DNA of 64,000 nucleotides from Phycomyces blakesleeanus NRRL 1555(-) (GCF_001638985.1 NW_017265143.1:1500259-1564258), one strand, 5' to 3'; numbered from the stretch's first letter, positions 35,420 through 47,869 are shown. Made by a program: numbers and translations. Notes: generated by a model from the letters alone, not told the origin.

Positions 35420-35820
35420 AGGAACATTTGCAAGTATAAGAGTAAAAGAGAAAGAAAGAAGTAAAAAGAAAAGAGAGGGCGAGTGTCTATGGCAACTGAA
35501 ACAACTAATTCTTTTTAGTTATATAAAAAAAAGTACTTTAAAAAAGCAGATTAAAAAAAAAGACTAATAAAAAAATAAAAAAATGGGTGGAGACAGTGAC
35601 GAAGAGTGTGTCTATGGCAACAGAATAAATAAATTCTTTTATTTTCTATAAAGAAGACTTTTTAGAAAGAACATGTCTTACACAAATAGTTCGCAAATAT
35701 AATAGAAGTTGCAGAGATAGAGAAACAAAGAAAAGACCAATAGCATATATAAAGAGCAAAAAAAAAGAGAAACAGGAACAACAACAAAAAAAGAAAAAAA
35801 AGAAAAAAGAAAAGTGCATT
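35420..35820 (+). repeat. Purine-rich region upstream of CACTA A accessory gene, copy 2
   Basis: Several A/G-rich runs, the densest at about 35700-35820, ending about 360 bp before the ATG at 36180. Equivalent to 5262-5383 in copy 1 and (inverted) 58600-58720 in copy 3. Confidence 0.6.
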
Positions 35821-36179
35821 TGAAACAAAAGACTAGACTGGTTTGATCAATTGGGTTCTAAAGCAGTATGAAAGCCGATTTGCATCTCAGTGATTACAAG
35901 AAGTATTAATAGAGACTTATATATCAAAGATATGCTGAATATCTATATAAACCATACATTTTATACAATTTGTTTACTCTTTCTCCTGCTTTCTTGCTAC
36001 TTATTGCACTCATACTCAAACACACACACATCAACCCATTTTATTTCAAATAATTTAAGTATGTAAATTTGATATAATTTATTTTTAATTCAATTCAATT
36101 CAATTGTATAATAGCATCAATAACAATGTAATCTAAAATTAACAGTTACATTTTTACCTTTTATTATATTCTGTAGACA

Positions 36180-37398
36180 ATGACTATTCAAAGACGTCAA
36201 CTTGCTCTTCGTCCCGTTGAGATTACAAATGAACAATTGATGAAAATTCTTTCTACTTTGAAAACTAATATGACAGCCATGGGAACCAACATGGCAGCTG
36301 ACATGTTGATTGTACAAGAACAAATCGGCACTGTTGAAGATACATTGCTAAACATGAATAGCAGAATTGGTGTTCTTGCCACCAGCAGCACTGAGACAAT
36401 CACTGCTATTGACAGTTTAAGCAGGGCCCCCCTCATTTCTCCTACCAATACAATGGCTAATGTTTCTCAGTCTGCCTTCAATGCCCCGTCTGAGTTTAGC
36501 AAGAAGGCCTCTAATAATGTTTATGTGAGTATCAACGTGTGCAAAATTTTATCAATGTATTTTCTCATATATTCTATCAGGCCCATATTCGTAATCTCAT
36601 GTGGGATCCCAAGCTGAAAACAAGAAATCAAGCTGATATCCTGGCAAATGAGAGTAAGCCCAGATGGAATACAAATGTTTTCTTTTACAAGTCGCCAAAC
36701 AAGGAGTTGGTGGTGCGACTTCTTGAAAACTTGAAGCGCAAGTTTACCCATGAGGGATTTAGAGAGGCAGACTTGAGAACAAGACTGCACAAAAACTTCA
36801 CCAGCCGGGTTTCAAAAGCAAGAAAAACTGAAGAGGAAATAAAAGCAACAAACACTCGTTCGAGAAGGGCAGGACGTGCCAGAGATGTAAGTGTAATCTC
36901 TAAATAAATAATTTCAAAATAATATAGTTTAGTCTTGAGAATTTTAAAAATACTAATACAAAAAAACTACTATTAGAATCATACTCGCCGTTTACTTGCA
37001 TACACAGACAATAAAGAAGTAATTGATCTACAAATGAAGAGATATTGTGACTTCACAATGCAAATGGCAGCAATGTTTGATGGAGAATCTGCAGATGAAG
37101 ACTTCGAGAATCGCACGAAGAGCATTGTCAAGATTGTTTGGCCAGGATAGAGAAGTGATGAGATATATTATTTTATATTAATAATTATGTCTTATTATAA
37201 AAAATATAAAGTGAAGTATTAACAAAATCATTTTAGTTCAATACTCTCATTAAACTCGTTGAGGAGTATGTTATTGAAGCAATGGGGTCAAGTGCTTCTC
37301 AAATGAAGGAGAGGGTTTTCACCAGTGTGTCTAATACAGCAGTCCCAGATGACATAACCCCCAAATTTTCTCAGTGGGCCCTTAGAGACGGGTATTAA
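36180..37398 (+). pseudogene. CACTA A accessory gene ('WRSDE protein'), copy 2
   Basis: Exons 36180-36524, 36581-36886, 36977-37162, 37237-37398, as in copy 1 (332 codons). Exons 1 and 2 are intact (RPVEITNEQLMKILSTLK; AHIRNLMWDPK). In exon 3 the Trp of the WRSDE motif is TAG (37148-37150), and the following donor GTATAT has become ATATAT. Both are G-to-A changes on this strand. Copy 3 carries the same two lesions; copy 1 has neither. Confidence 0.85.
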
Positions 37399-37537
37399 AT
37401 AAACAAAAATTGCCTCTCTCTTTTTATCTATATATTACTTTTCACATACAAAATACTATCAATATATATATCAGAAATACGCGCTCTGTTTTTTTTGTTA
37501 AAGAAAAAGAAATGTAAAAGTTCACTTTATTTATTAT

Positions 37538-40500
37538 TTAAGCATATAGCTTCTTTGGCAATGGAATTACCAGCATTTTTCTAACATTTCTACTTGTTGC
37601 AATAGTAGCTGTAGCAACCTCTAATAAGATGCGATGTACAGGTATAATGCTATGGTAGCTATCAGGAGAGAACATGGGCAAACAAAATTCAACACCGTCA
37701 TCCTCACGCAACCTATCAGAGGAAGTACAAAACCACTTGATAAATGCGAATACATGTTAATGATCATGAACCATGCGAGTCAGATGGAGATTGTGCGTGG
37801 GTGGAAGTTGGAAGGAGTGTGTAAAAAGATACTGAATTTGTCCAGCAAATCCAAGTATAATGTTTCCATTACTACCAACAAACTTTGCCTGAACAAGTGA
37901 TCCATGACTGATTGTGCTGTTGTTTGTTCCTCGATAGTGTTGACCAAGAATGTCAATTGACTTCAATTTGATGATTTGATTGTCAAGTGCTGGGCGATTA
38001 TAGGACGTGTCCTGATAGCTGGCAAGGTCTGGGAGGTTGTAAGCGACTTGGTAATATTCAAGTAAATGGAGATAGTCAGAATCATCCATTACTGATGGCT
38101 TTTTGTATTTTAGAGGAAATGTAGAAGGAGGAAGAGGCTCGTTACCCTTGAGTGGATTATAAGAATCAGTGTAGCCTTGAACAAATGCTTGCAATCTGAA
38201 TGGGTGACTGGAGAGAGTGGTGACTGTGGTGGCAGGTATGGAGGTTGTAACAAGTTTAGACAGGGTGTGAATGAAGGGGATCTGGCTAGAACTTTTAAGA
38301 ACAGCATTGACATAATCACCCTTATACGCATTCTGAACAAAATTTTTCATGTAGGTTGCCTCAAAACCGTCTTTTCCATTTGTCTTGAAATTCTTTAAAA
38401 TACCATTGTATTGCTCAAACCCAAAGAGCCAATAACCATAACTAGTCCAAAATCACGAATGCATTCGTGAAGATGGAGGTGTAGGTGCATATTGCAGGTG
38501 AGAATAGTAGCAGTATAGTCTACGTTGCATGCATTACAAAACGTTTCTAACAGACTGTGGGCAGTGGTTATCTCATCAAACATAATGCTGAGCTTTATGT
38601 AGTATTGGCATGCATTAACAAAATACATCCAGTTCTTAAATTGTATTGGGGGGAGAATACCATGCAACAAGACAGGAGAATAAACTAGCACCCATGATTT
38701 CCACTCGTCCGCTTTCATGTAGCTGAAGCCCTTTCCAATTTTGGTTGTCAGTGTGGTGTAATCTCTGGGCAGTATTATTGTCTCTGCAATTTTCTTCATC
38801 AAAGCAAACTCTTCAGGTTTAATTGTCTTCTCATCTATCCACCAATCCATTAATCTATTAGGCGTCCCCAGAAAAAGATTATGTATGGGATCAATGATTG
38901 TTCCACGTACTAGATCAAAGTATCCAAGGCGTTGCAGCTGCAAACATTGAGCACCATTTTCGATTTCCAGCTGATGCCTTTCTGAGAGTGTACTTGCATC
39001 CTTCCACTCCTCAGCATGCAACCTGCTCTCTGCACCACTGCAGATATTCCAACAAGAATAATCAAATCCACGGAAATCAACCTGGTTGCTGCTTTCTAAC
39101 CCAGTAAACTGCCAACTGCACCTGTAGCAAGCACATGTGCTGTTATGCGCTGTGAATCCACTTGTCTTTCTGGCAACTGGGATATCACATGCAACCATTA
39201 GTAGCGCAGCACGAACACAGACACCATTTGGGAATTCGTGTGTAGGAATCTGCATGCCAACGTACAGCTGCTTCAAATCATTTACCAAGGGCTCCAAGTA
39301 ACTATTGATCTTGTTGGTTTTTGGCTCCTTTGGACCAGGTATGAGACCTACAAGGATAATATTCTCTGGCTTGAATCTTTCATTACGGGGCAAGTTGTTG
39401 ATGACCAGATAGATAGCACCAGAGGAGTGAGTGACACCATCAAAGGGCTGGAACCAGTCGATGTTAAGTGTTAACATTAGTGAGCGTGGGTCCAACACAA
39501 ATGATACACCATCCTTGTCCTTCAACTCCTTCCACATCGCACCATCATAGATATCGCACAGAGTATCTACCATCTTCAACTCCTTATTCCATTGACAAAT
39601 CTTGGCTTCAAAACTAGGGCGACAGAAGAAAACGCTCAATGTATTTTTAATGGATTGGTAGACATATTCACGCTTTGCAACCAAGGCACCAGAAGATATG
39701 AATTTTGTCAAATTACAGTGGCATGCAGACCTGGCACCAAGTTTTGAGGAAACACATCGAGGAGGAGCAGACACGATATCCTGATATACTGTATGACAGT
39801 CTTGGCACATCACAAATTTCTTGATGCCTTTTGTAATAGCAGAAAATCCTGTCATTTTTTGTAAACCGGCAAGACTGGTTGGTAATTGAAAATCTTGGTC
39901 ATAGATTCTCAGCAGGTTGTTGATAAACTCAATCAAGACAGCAGCACCCTTATCAACAACATGACGTGAAGCAAACAGTACCATAAAAATGGCTATGAAT
40001 TGATGGACTTCATTTTCGGGCATATCAGAAGCAGCAAAAGGGTCTGTAAAAAATTAAAAAAAAATAACACTTGATTTTTCTTTTACTCTCTTTTTCTTTT
40101 AGTTTTCTTTATATATCTCACACTGACCTTCACTGTTGAAGTCCTCAATCTTGATCTCATTGACTTCATCTTCAACATTGTCATCGAAATTATTGTTGTC
40201 TCTGTCATTATCAAAGATTGAGGCAGCATCCAAAAAAGATGAGTTGGCCTGACCGTCCATTGCTTCCACAGAATCGGAATGAGAGGTCAGGATTACTACA
40301 AATATGGAATATAATAGTTAATTAGTTTTTTTTTCTGCTTTCAAATAAAAAAATTCTTACTCTCAGTATCTACATCCATGTTTCTCATTGCGGCTGTGTT
40401 TCATTAAAAGTTTAAAAATAAACAACATAAATAAAAAATAAAAAATAAAAAATTAAAATGATTATTATGCAGCAAACAAAAAACCAACACTGAATATATT

Positions 40501-40652
40501 ATATTATTCTCAAATATTCTGGTACCTTCAACTCTAGCTCTCTTATTACAATGAGTCTCAGTATGCTTTGCAGCATAAGAAGATTTCTGATGACTGTTGT
40601 GACATTTAATGCAGTGACAGTCTAAGGTGTGAGTTTGGGTAGAGGAAAACAT
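37538..40652 (-). pseudogene. CACTA A tnp2-type transposase, copy 2 (nearly intact)
   Basis: Exons 40652-40526, 40393-40361, 40295-40128 and 40043-37538 give 2834 bases, one short of 945 codons. N-terminal cysteine motif DCHCIKCHNSH with a downstream His/Cys pair (residues 11-30), then an acidic linker of about 70 residues. Core: CQDCHTVYQD, LTLNIDWFQPFDGVTHSSG (about residue 305), IPGPKEPKTNKINSYLEPL, CDIPVARKTSGF, CACYRC, IIDPIHNLFLGTPNRL, MKADEWKSWVLVYSP, HLHLHECIRDFGLV. One base is lost before YGYWLFGFEQYNGILKNF (about 38430). A TAA at 37759-37757 replaces CAA. The end is ..PLPKKLYA. Otherwise open, with TGG kept where copies 1 and 3 have TAG. Confidence 0.93.
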
Positions 40653-41004
40653 ATTGTGTATAGCTTGAATTATAAAATAAAAAAGGAAACAAGTACTACA
40701 AATACTTTACTTGATGTGATTTTATAGCAAGCCAAAAAAATATGACTTTTTTATTATCTATTTAAACCAATATAATACGTCAAAAATACACCTCAACTTA
40801 AATAAAAAAAAATGGTTTAGCTGAAAAAAAACCCTGACATTTTCACTACCTTTCTCGTTACTTAAAACTATAGTATTTTATTTTATTTTTCCAGTGATCA
40901 TTCTCGCAGATAATTTTTTATGTTAAAGCTTCTGTTTAACAAACGTATATCTTTTCATCTAATGTTCTATTAATATAGATTCTGCATTTTCAATCATAGA
41001 AAAT

Positions 41005-41500
41005 ATGCTTCTACTATATCCCATTGCAACTGAAGACCCTAAGCAACAAGCTTTCAACAAGCCAAATGCAAAAACACCCTATCACATTGAAAATACATTT
41101 GGCCTACTTGTGCAAAAATGTTGTTTTTTGTTGAGACACCTGTACTTTTTGGGTATCAATAAAATGGATCTTACTATCATTACTTGTTGTTGTCTTCACA
41201 ACTTTTGTTTGGACAATGATGACAATGCAAGAAACATTCCCGAAGACACTTCATGATTTTGAAAACAAAATACAAAATTTTGATGCCTATTCAGACGGAA
41301 ATGATGATAACGATGTGAAGATCGAAGTTGAGGATCTTGATCTATTTATTAACAAGATACCTGTAAATTTGGAGAATGCTTCACTAACTGCCAATTGTTC
41401 TGTGAGGCAGATTCAATCTGCACATGATCTTTCTCAAGAACGTGGGAGACAGAGAAGAGAAAGAATGACAGAGGTAATGAGATCATTAATGAACACCTAA
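41005..41500 (+). pseudogene. PIF/Harbinger DDE nuclease, C-terminal fragment (second copy)
   Basis: Near-identical to 17688-18183, including the frameshift near 41252. IENTFGLL and CCCLHNFCLDNDD blocks present, then the acidic and basic tail. Part of the duplicated flank of CACTA A. Confidence 0.85.
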
Positions 41501-42253
41501 ACAAGACAATTCCAAGCTGATCTTTGAAAGCAACAAAGACAGCTAAGATGCCAGATAAGACAGAACAGCCAGTTGAGGGCAATCTCCAGAAGAGGACGCA
41601 GAAGAAATAACTCTCAAAATAACGAATAAAAAACCAACAAACAAAAGATACACAAAGTTTGGTTTTTATATTTTTAGTTTATTATTTTGAATAAAAAAGA
41701 GAAAAAGTCAACTAGCTATTATTACACTGCAAAAATTGCTCGGTTTACCCTATGTGAAAGAAGGCAGAATACTGATATAAAGAATTAAATTTCTCTGTAA
41801 TTTAAACAATCTTGAGTCTAGTGTGCATTTATTCTTTATCCTAAATAATGAATACAATAGTTCTGTGGAAAGAATTCTGCTCATGAAGTCATATAGTTCT
41901 ATCTTATAATACTGGCTGAGAAACTTAAAGCAAAAAAAAACAAAGTTCTTTATATATAACATTATATTTTCTTCTTCTTTAGAAAGACAGAAGACAGATA
42001 GAAACATTTCTTTATGATAGAAAAAATATGACTTTACTCCAAATTTAAGCAATTCTATTAGATCTTATATTTTAGACAAAGTACAATATATTCATTTGAT
42101 TGACTCAAAAATAATTTTCTCACACTTCTTTATAAATATTTTTAGAAGAATAGTTTATGAACAGGGCTTTTATTTTTGTAAAAAAAATCTTGGATTATAT
42201 TGCTTAATAATACACTTTATAGCTAACTCTCAATTATTGTGAGATTAGTTAGG

Positions 42254-42740
42254 CTATTCTTGATAAAGACGTAAAATATATAATAGAAGGTATTGTCTAA
42301 TAATACGAAAAATAAAAATGTATTTTAGATATACTGCTGAACAGACTGCTGGAAACATGACTTGTATCATTGACTAAACAGAAAAAAAAAGTTAATTAAA
42401 ATATCAAAGAAGGCGAGTTTTATTATTTCAAGAAAATATGCATACTTACAAACAAGTATGGTAACATTGTGCTTGTCGTATTTGTTTTATAAAAGATAGC
42501 TGTAAAGAATGTCTGGAATAACAAAAATAAATATTAGTATTAAAAATGAACTTATCAAGATAAACAGCATTGATAGTATTTTGAAAACAAAATGAAGAAC
42601 CAGGCTAATATTTTAATATATTCAAATAAATAATATCAACAAAAAATGAAGTTAGTATAAAAACAAATATTATACCCTTTTTCATGCTTACCAGGCACAT
42701 TACTGTAGTAGTCATTTACAATTGCATGCAAGACATATAC
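42254..42740 (-). pseudogene. Candidate third gene of CACTA C, copy 2
   Basis: Minus-strand exons: one ending at 42692 (VLHAIVNDYYSNVP), 42499-42450 (AIFYKTNTTSTMLPYLF), and from 42373 (SMIQVMFPAVCSAVYLKYIF) to TAG at 42254. Phases 1 and 0 agree and the GT/AG borders are good. Position and strand match the third-gene exons of family A. Could be chance. Confidence 0.35.
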
Positions 42741-42984
42741 CTTTTAAAAAATAAAAAGAAAATTAACAAAGAGTCAAAACCTTTTCAATTTTTTTATCTT
42801 TTGTTTAAGACAGGGATATATCAAGCCGCATGAATAACATTATCAAAAAGTAAAGAAGTGTGCTTAAAAATATTAGATTATTAGCAGGGCTAGAAATGCA
42901 TATAAGCAAATAAACAGAGAGTAAGTATAATGAACATATTCAATCACATATTAACTGCTTACCCAAGTCCTTTGATAAAAACAA

Positions 42985-43125
42985 AAATAATAAAGAAAAG
43001 AAAAAGGAAAAAAGGAGGAAGAAAAATAAAGAAACAAAAGAAACAAAAGAAAAAAAACGGAAAAAAAAACTGAAAAAAAAGAAAAAAAGAGAAAAAAGAA
43101 GAAAAAACTGAAAAAGGATATAGAG
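42985..43125 (+). repeat. Homopurine tract upstream of CACTA C accessory gene, copy 2
   Basis: About 140 bases of almost only A and G, ending about 295 bp before the ATG at 43420. Confidence 0.7.
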
Positions 43126-43419
43126 GATTAAAACGGAAGACCCAAGTATTGTTTAATCTAATAGATATACACCAAGAACCAAATCAAGATATCTAAAGCT
43201 AATAGTAACACATATTATTTTCACAGTTGCAAGAAGTCTGTTGATGGTAAAAGAAAAGACATTTCTCACTTGATATTTTATAACAATCCCTTTCTTACTC
43301 TTGCACCGCTTTTATCTTACTTTGTATGTATAAGTATATGTAACCCACCAGAAAATAACACTAGTAATAATAATGTAGAAAATATATTTATTACAATTTT
43401 AAAATATTTCATATAGAAA

Positions 43420-44628
43420 ATGGCCCCACGCACACCAAGAAACACTAGACGTATATCTACCTCCAGTGAAGAGAGTATCTCTCTTTCCCAAGTTATAGCT
43501 GGCCATGTTGGACGACATGCAATTGTCTCCCAGCCAGTACCTGTTTCCAGCAGTGATGAGCGCCTGAATCAGATGTCCTTGGACTTACAGGGCATTATTA
43601 TGCAGCTTGTATAGATGAACTGCAAGGTAGGCCAGCTGATGGATGGCCAGAGAAGAAACATTGGTGCTGCTGCTCGGCAGGAGAGTATGCCAGCAAGCTT
43701 GCCAGCCCTTGCCCCTTCATCTCCTCTCTCTGTTCCAGCCATGCCTGAGCAGGAAATGGGCTCTTTGATCTTCGTAAATATATTTGATCCAACACAGTGA
43801 ATAATGATCTAACAAATAGTATTTAGGTATTGATTAATAGAAAGATCTGGAAAAGGAACCTGAAGTTCAGAGACTCTTCTGTCATTGCTGAGAATGAGGC
43901 AAGAAGAAGATGGAACGTTACTGAGTGCATCAATCATCCCGAAAATGCTGCACTCGTTGATTATCTTTGTCAGTACATTCTTGCGCAACCTTGTGCAAGA
44001 GATTTCTGGTCCAGCATGGTGGTATCAAAAATCCAAAACAACTACAAGCAACATCATTGCTCTGCCCACTCCACAATACAACAAGATGCAACAAGACAGC
44101 GCAATGCATGCATTAATAATTGCATTAAAGAGATTATTATAAAAAAAAGTGTTTTATTAAAAATATATTATATTTACCTTACATTTTTTTGATTCTTGCC
44201 CATCATACGTATACGTACCTGACGAACTGGAGGTTGATTGACAATGAGATGGGCCATGAAGTTGGATTTCTTTCTGAGATATCGTTCCTCTATCTCTTGC
44301 AAAAAGATGTGATGTCACATAGTGAGTCTGACATGAAAGACATGAACGTTGAAACTGTATGTGTGCTTAGGGTTAAGCATCCCAGCTGGAGAAGCAATGA
44401 GATAAACTATTTTTGGTTACACACTGATGATAAAATAAAGATCTAATGAAATAAATATAGCTGAATCATTTTGTGGAGATTGTGGACTTTGTAGCAGTAC
44501 AAACTTGTTCAGACAAGTCGATGTTAAAGTCGAGAGCAAGAATGCCTAGACTTCAATTGGGGGAAAAGAATGATGTTGTCTCTCGTCACCTGATTTCGTC
44601 GCTCTCCCCATGGGCAATTAAACAATAA
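43420..44628 (+). pseudogene. CACTA C accessory gene, copy 2
   Basis: Starts MAPRTPRNTRRISTSS. Exon 1 has TAG at 43612-43614 in place of TGG. A second exon reads WKRNLKFRDSSVIAENEARR and a third includes the acidic MSHSESDMKDMNVETV. It ends LRVKHPSWRSNE at about 44400 (the WRSDE equivalent, Asp to Asn), followed by an intron. The last exon reads LNHFVEIVDFVAVQT and closes LSPWAIKQ at 44628, aligning with LPQWALRDGY (A) and LAQWTIKD (B). It converges on the transposase fragment 200 bp away. Confidence 0.75.
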
Positions 44629-44825
44629 TTTTTTTTTGCTTCACAAACACATGCGGTTTTTGTGCTTGAATGATATATAACCAGACTGAAAGCAAAAATG
44701 ATATTAAATAGAAATAAAAAAAAAGAGAAATATATTAATAAATAAAGTAAAATAGAATAAGATAAAGAATATATAAATAAAATAATAAAATATAGAAAAT
44801 AAATAATAAATAAAAATAAAAGGAA

Positions 44826-45393
44826 TTAAGCATATATTTTTTGCGGCAAAGGAATTGCCATCTTCTTGTTGACATTTCTTGTTGTCTTGTAGTCAACAAT
44901 TGCGACTGGCAGAAGGATACGATGAACTGGAAGAATAGATTGAAAGTTCAAAGAGTAGAAGTCATTTTGGTATATTTCGATGCCTACGGATGTCAGATGT
45001 TGTTTTGTACCATTTGACAAAAGCAAAGGTATGCTGGTGATTGTGATTGTAAAGTGTTGTGGGAGAGTTTGTGGGTGTGAATGAATAAACGAAGATGTAC
45101 TGAATCTCACCAACATAACCATAATAAGCATTCATGCGATTTTCTTTAAACAAAGCCTGAATATAGAAATCACGTCCATTGTCATTACATCCCTTGTAGA
45201 CTTGCCCTAAAATTTCAATAGACTTTATAACTTTAATCTGGTTGTTTACAAATGCTGAACTTGTCATGTCATTCTTGCAACTAGAGATCCTCCTGTCATT
45301 GTACACAACCTGGTGTGATGATCCAGACACTCGGATGTTGGATTTATCACATATAAGAACATATTCATATTGGGATAGTGTAGTAGCTATCAT
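44826..45393 (-). pseudogene. CACTA C tnp2-type transposase, C-terminal fragment
   Basis: About 190 codons homologous to the transposase ends of A and B: NNQIKVIKSIEILGQVYKG, YGYVGEIQYIFVYSF, HQHTFAFVKWYKT. After a frameshift near 44970 it continues FQSILPVHRILLPVAI and ends PLPQKIYA. The N-terminal three quarters is missing. Confidence 0.85.
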
Positions 45394-47869
45394 CTTGTCA
45401 GTATAAAATATATATAAACAATTAAGTAATCAGCCCAATAATTATTACAGTTAGTACTGTAAATAATATCTTAAAGATTGTTAAGATAATTATATCATAC
45501 TGCTGGGTAAACTGTGTCAGATCGATATAAAGCTAATTTCGTAGGAAGTCCTAAAGCTCTAGTGCAAAAGAGAAAAGAATAGCTAAAAGCTAAAGAAGTA
45601 CAATTTATGACTTGATGTCATAATTGTAACACCGGCACTAGTTAAGCAGTAAATACACTCTAATAACCAAATATAGTAAAGGAAGAAAGCCTTAAGAAAC
45701 TAAGACATAATGACAAGAGCAGATTGTGTTTTCTTATAAAAAGGGACACTTTTTATTTATGAATAAAGAGAACTTATATACAGTCTCAAAGTATTTCTAT
45801 ACGTCTCTATTATCAAATATTATATTTTTCTATTGTTTCGTACCTGAAATAACACACTATACTCATATATGTTCTATTAGCATATGGCATTTCCCTTGAA
45901 GTGTGTATCAGCAACCAATAGAATTTCTTTATCATTCATTCCAACTACACAATAGATTTGGTCCATGTGCTGGAACTATGAGAGAGGATCAGATCTTTTA
46001 GAACTAGGAAAGATTTCAGAGGGTATCAAAAACTTGGAATATGTAGTTCTTTTTCTTAAATAAGATTTTTTTAGATAATCAGCATGTTATAGTTATTGAA
46101 TATCCTTGGCACAATCTTTACTGATGCAAGTTGAGTTATAACATATGATGCAACTGATCAGAAATATAATATGTATTATATGTATAATTATCTTCTTGTG
46201 ATTTCACTCAAGAAAATCCAATAAAAAGGAATTTAGACAATGGACAGGACTTGAAATAGATAGAAACAGATATATAAACAATAAACAGATAGACAAACAG
46301 ACAAACAGACAGCAAGACAAATGGATAAACAGACAAGCAGACAAATGGTGAGACAGTACATATAGATCCTAACAGTGTGCAACTTAGTATTTCCCACAGA
46401 ACAATAGCTCAAGCTCAGTGATAATGTTCAAAAGAAATATAGAGGAAAACTGAATGAATTTTATTGAGATAATAATGTCTCTCTTATATACTAATTGACA
46501 ACTGCATACAAAGTGACAATCTAGATACATCTTATGCTAAATGATGATTATTTAGAAGAGTGTACAGGTCTTTAGACATAATTACAAAAGGAAATAATCA
46601 AAAATAATCAAAAATAAAAATAATTAAACTACTAAATAATTTGAACTCTCGGGAAGCATACTAAAAAAGTAATATCAAGAAGTATAAAGAAAAAAGAGCA
46701 ATACAAAGGGAAGCAAGCTAAAAAGAAAATAAAAATTAAGAAAAAATAGAAAAAAAGGAAAAAACATTTAAAGTCTAGTGGGAATTTAAATATCAATAGC
46801 AAGATAAAAGGAAAAAGAGGGAGAGAGAAAAATAAATCCAAGAAATTGGATTTTGTTGTGTCTAGAGATGGAGTCACAACTTTGCACTGTCCATAACTTA
46901 ATAGTCTGTCCATAAGTTGATGTCACATCAAACAAATATATATTTTTGGTCAATGCTAAAAAAATTTCCAACACTTGTATCAATTATGACGCGTGATATG
47001 TTAGGTTTGTTATAGATTGTAAGAGATCACTTGACAAATAAAATATAATGATAATAGAATAAAACAGAAGATGGATACAGCAAAAGGTGGTAAGCAGCAA
47101 TAGTTGACAGGTAAAAAAAGAGAGAACAACCAATAGAATCATTGTTAAAATCGAGAGAGAGAAAAAGGTATATGAAAAGAGAATGACAAAACAGAAAGGT
47201 AATAACCAACAAGGAGACCAAAACCAACAAACAATCTTCCTAAAACCAAGGAGCTGATATGTTATATCACAAGATGGTATATACTACAAAGAGAAGAAAA
47301 CAAGAAAAAGATACTAAAACTGAATGAATGATTTATTGAGTTGAGTTTGATTCTCTTTTTATAGTCGACAAGATTTTAAGTTGATAATAGAAGTTCAGAA
47401 AAATAAAGATAATAAAAATAGAATGATGAATAATCAATACAGCAATGATAAAATATATGAATAAAAATATGGTAAAAAATATAATAATAAAGGTACTGAT
47501 GTTGTGTGGAGATGTCGGCAAGATGAATTATTTGCATTGTAGAAGAGGAATGTTACTAGCATGAGGGACCATGATTTCGAATGAGTACAATATAGACAAA
47601 TATGTTAACAAGGGAAAAGAAAAAATATTGTGTGTAGAAAGAACAGAGAATGGAAATGAGATTATTCCTGTGTGCGGAAAAATTCTCCTCTTATCACCGA
47701 GGGCACAGCACCACATCAACAAACCGTTGACGTCAACCTCTCATAACCGGGACGACACGTCACAACAAACTGCCGGACAAACCAACCGAGCAGACTGACC
47801 TTCCAGTACCGGACACCACGACATGACAAACGTGAACATAACTTACAACACACTTGATAAAACCGTCAA
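45394..47869. other. AT-rich stretch without recognised gene
   Basis: No credible coding or RNA gene. It holds an imperfect ACAGACAA-type tandem run at about 46255-46345 and low-complexity pyrimidine or purine runs that produce spurious frames. Confidence 0.6.

Larger units (their letters stand above)
34020..40896 (+). mobile_element. CACTA family A, copy 2 (6877 bp)
   Basis: Termini CACTGGACAAATT at 34020 and the inverse of CACTGGAAAAATAAAA at 40896. The left flank is gct and the right flank atc, so the two sides do not belong to the same insertion. Gct matches the inner flank of copy 3, and the right flank matches copy 1. The accessory gene is plus, the transposase minus, and third-gene exons are minus in the 2.16-kb leader. 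The best-preserved transposase of the three copies. Confidence 0.93.
41725..45400 (+). mobile_element. CACTA family C, copy 2, right end not found
   Basis: Left terminus CACTGCAAAAATTGC at 41725, preceded by TTA. Accessory gene plus (43420-44628), transposase C-terminal part minus (44826-45393). The rest of the transposase and the right terminus (expected inverse TTTTGCAGTG) are not seen before 49 kb, so the element is truncated near 45.4 kb. Confidence 0.8.

Noticed and set aside
46632..47521. Several phenylalanine- and leucine-rich frames
   Set aside because: Low-complexity pyrimidine runs translated; no start context, no homology.
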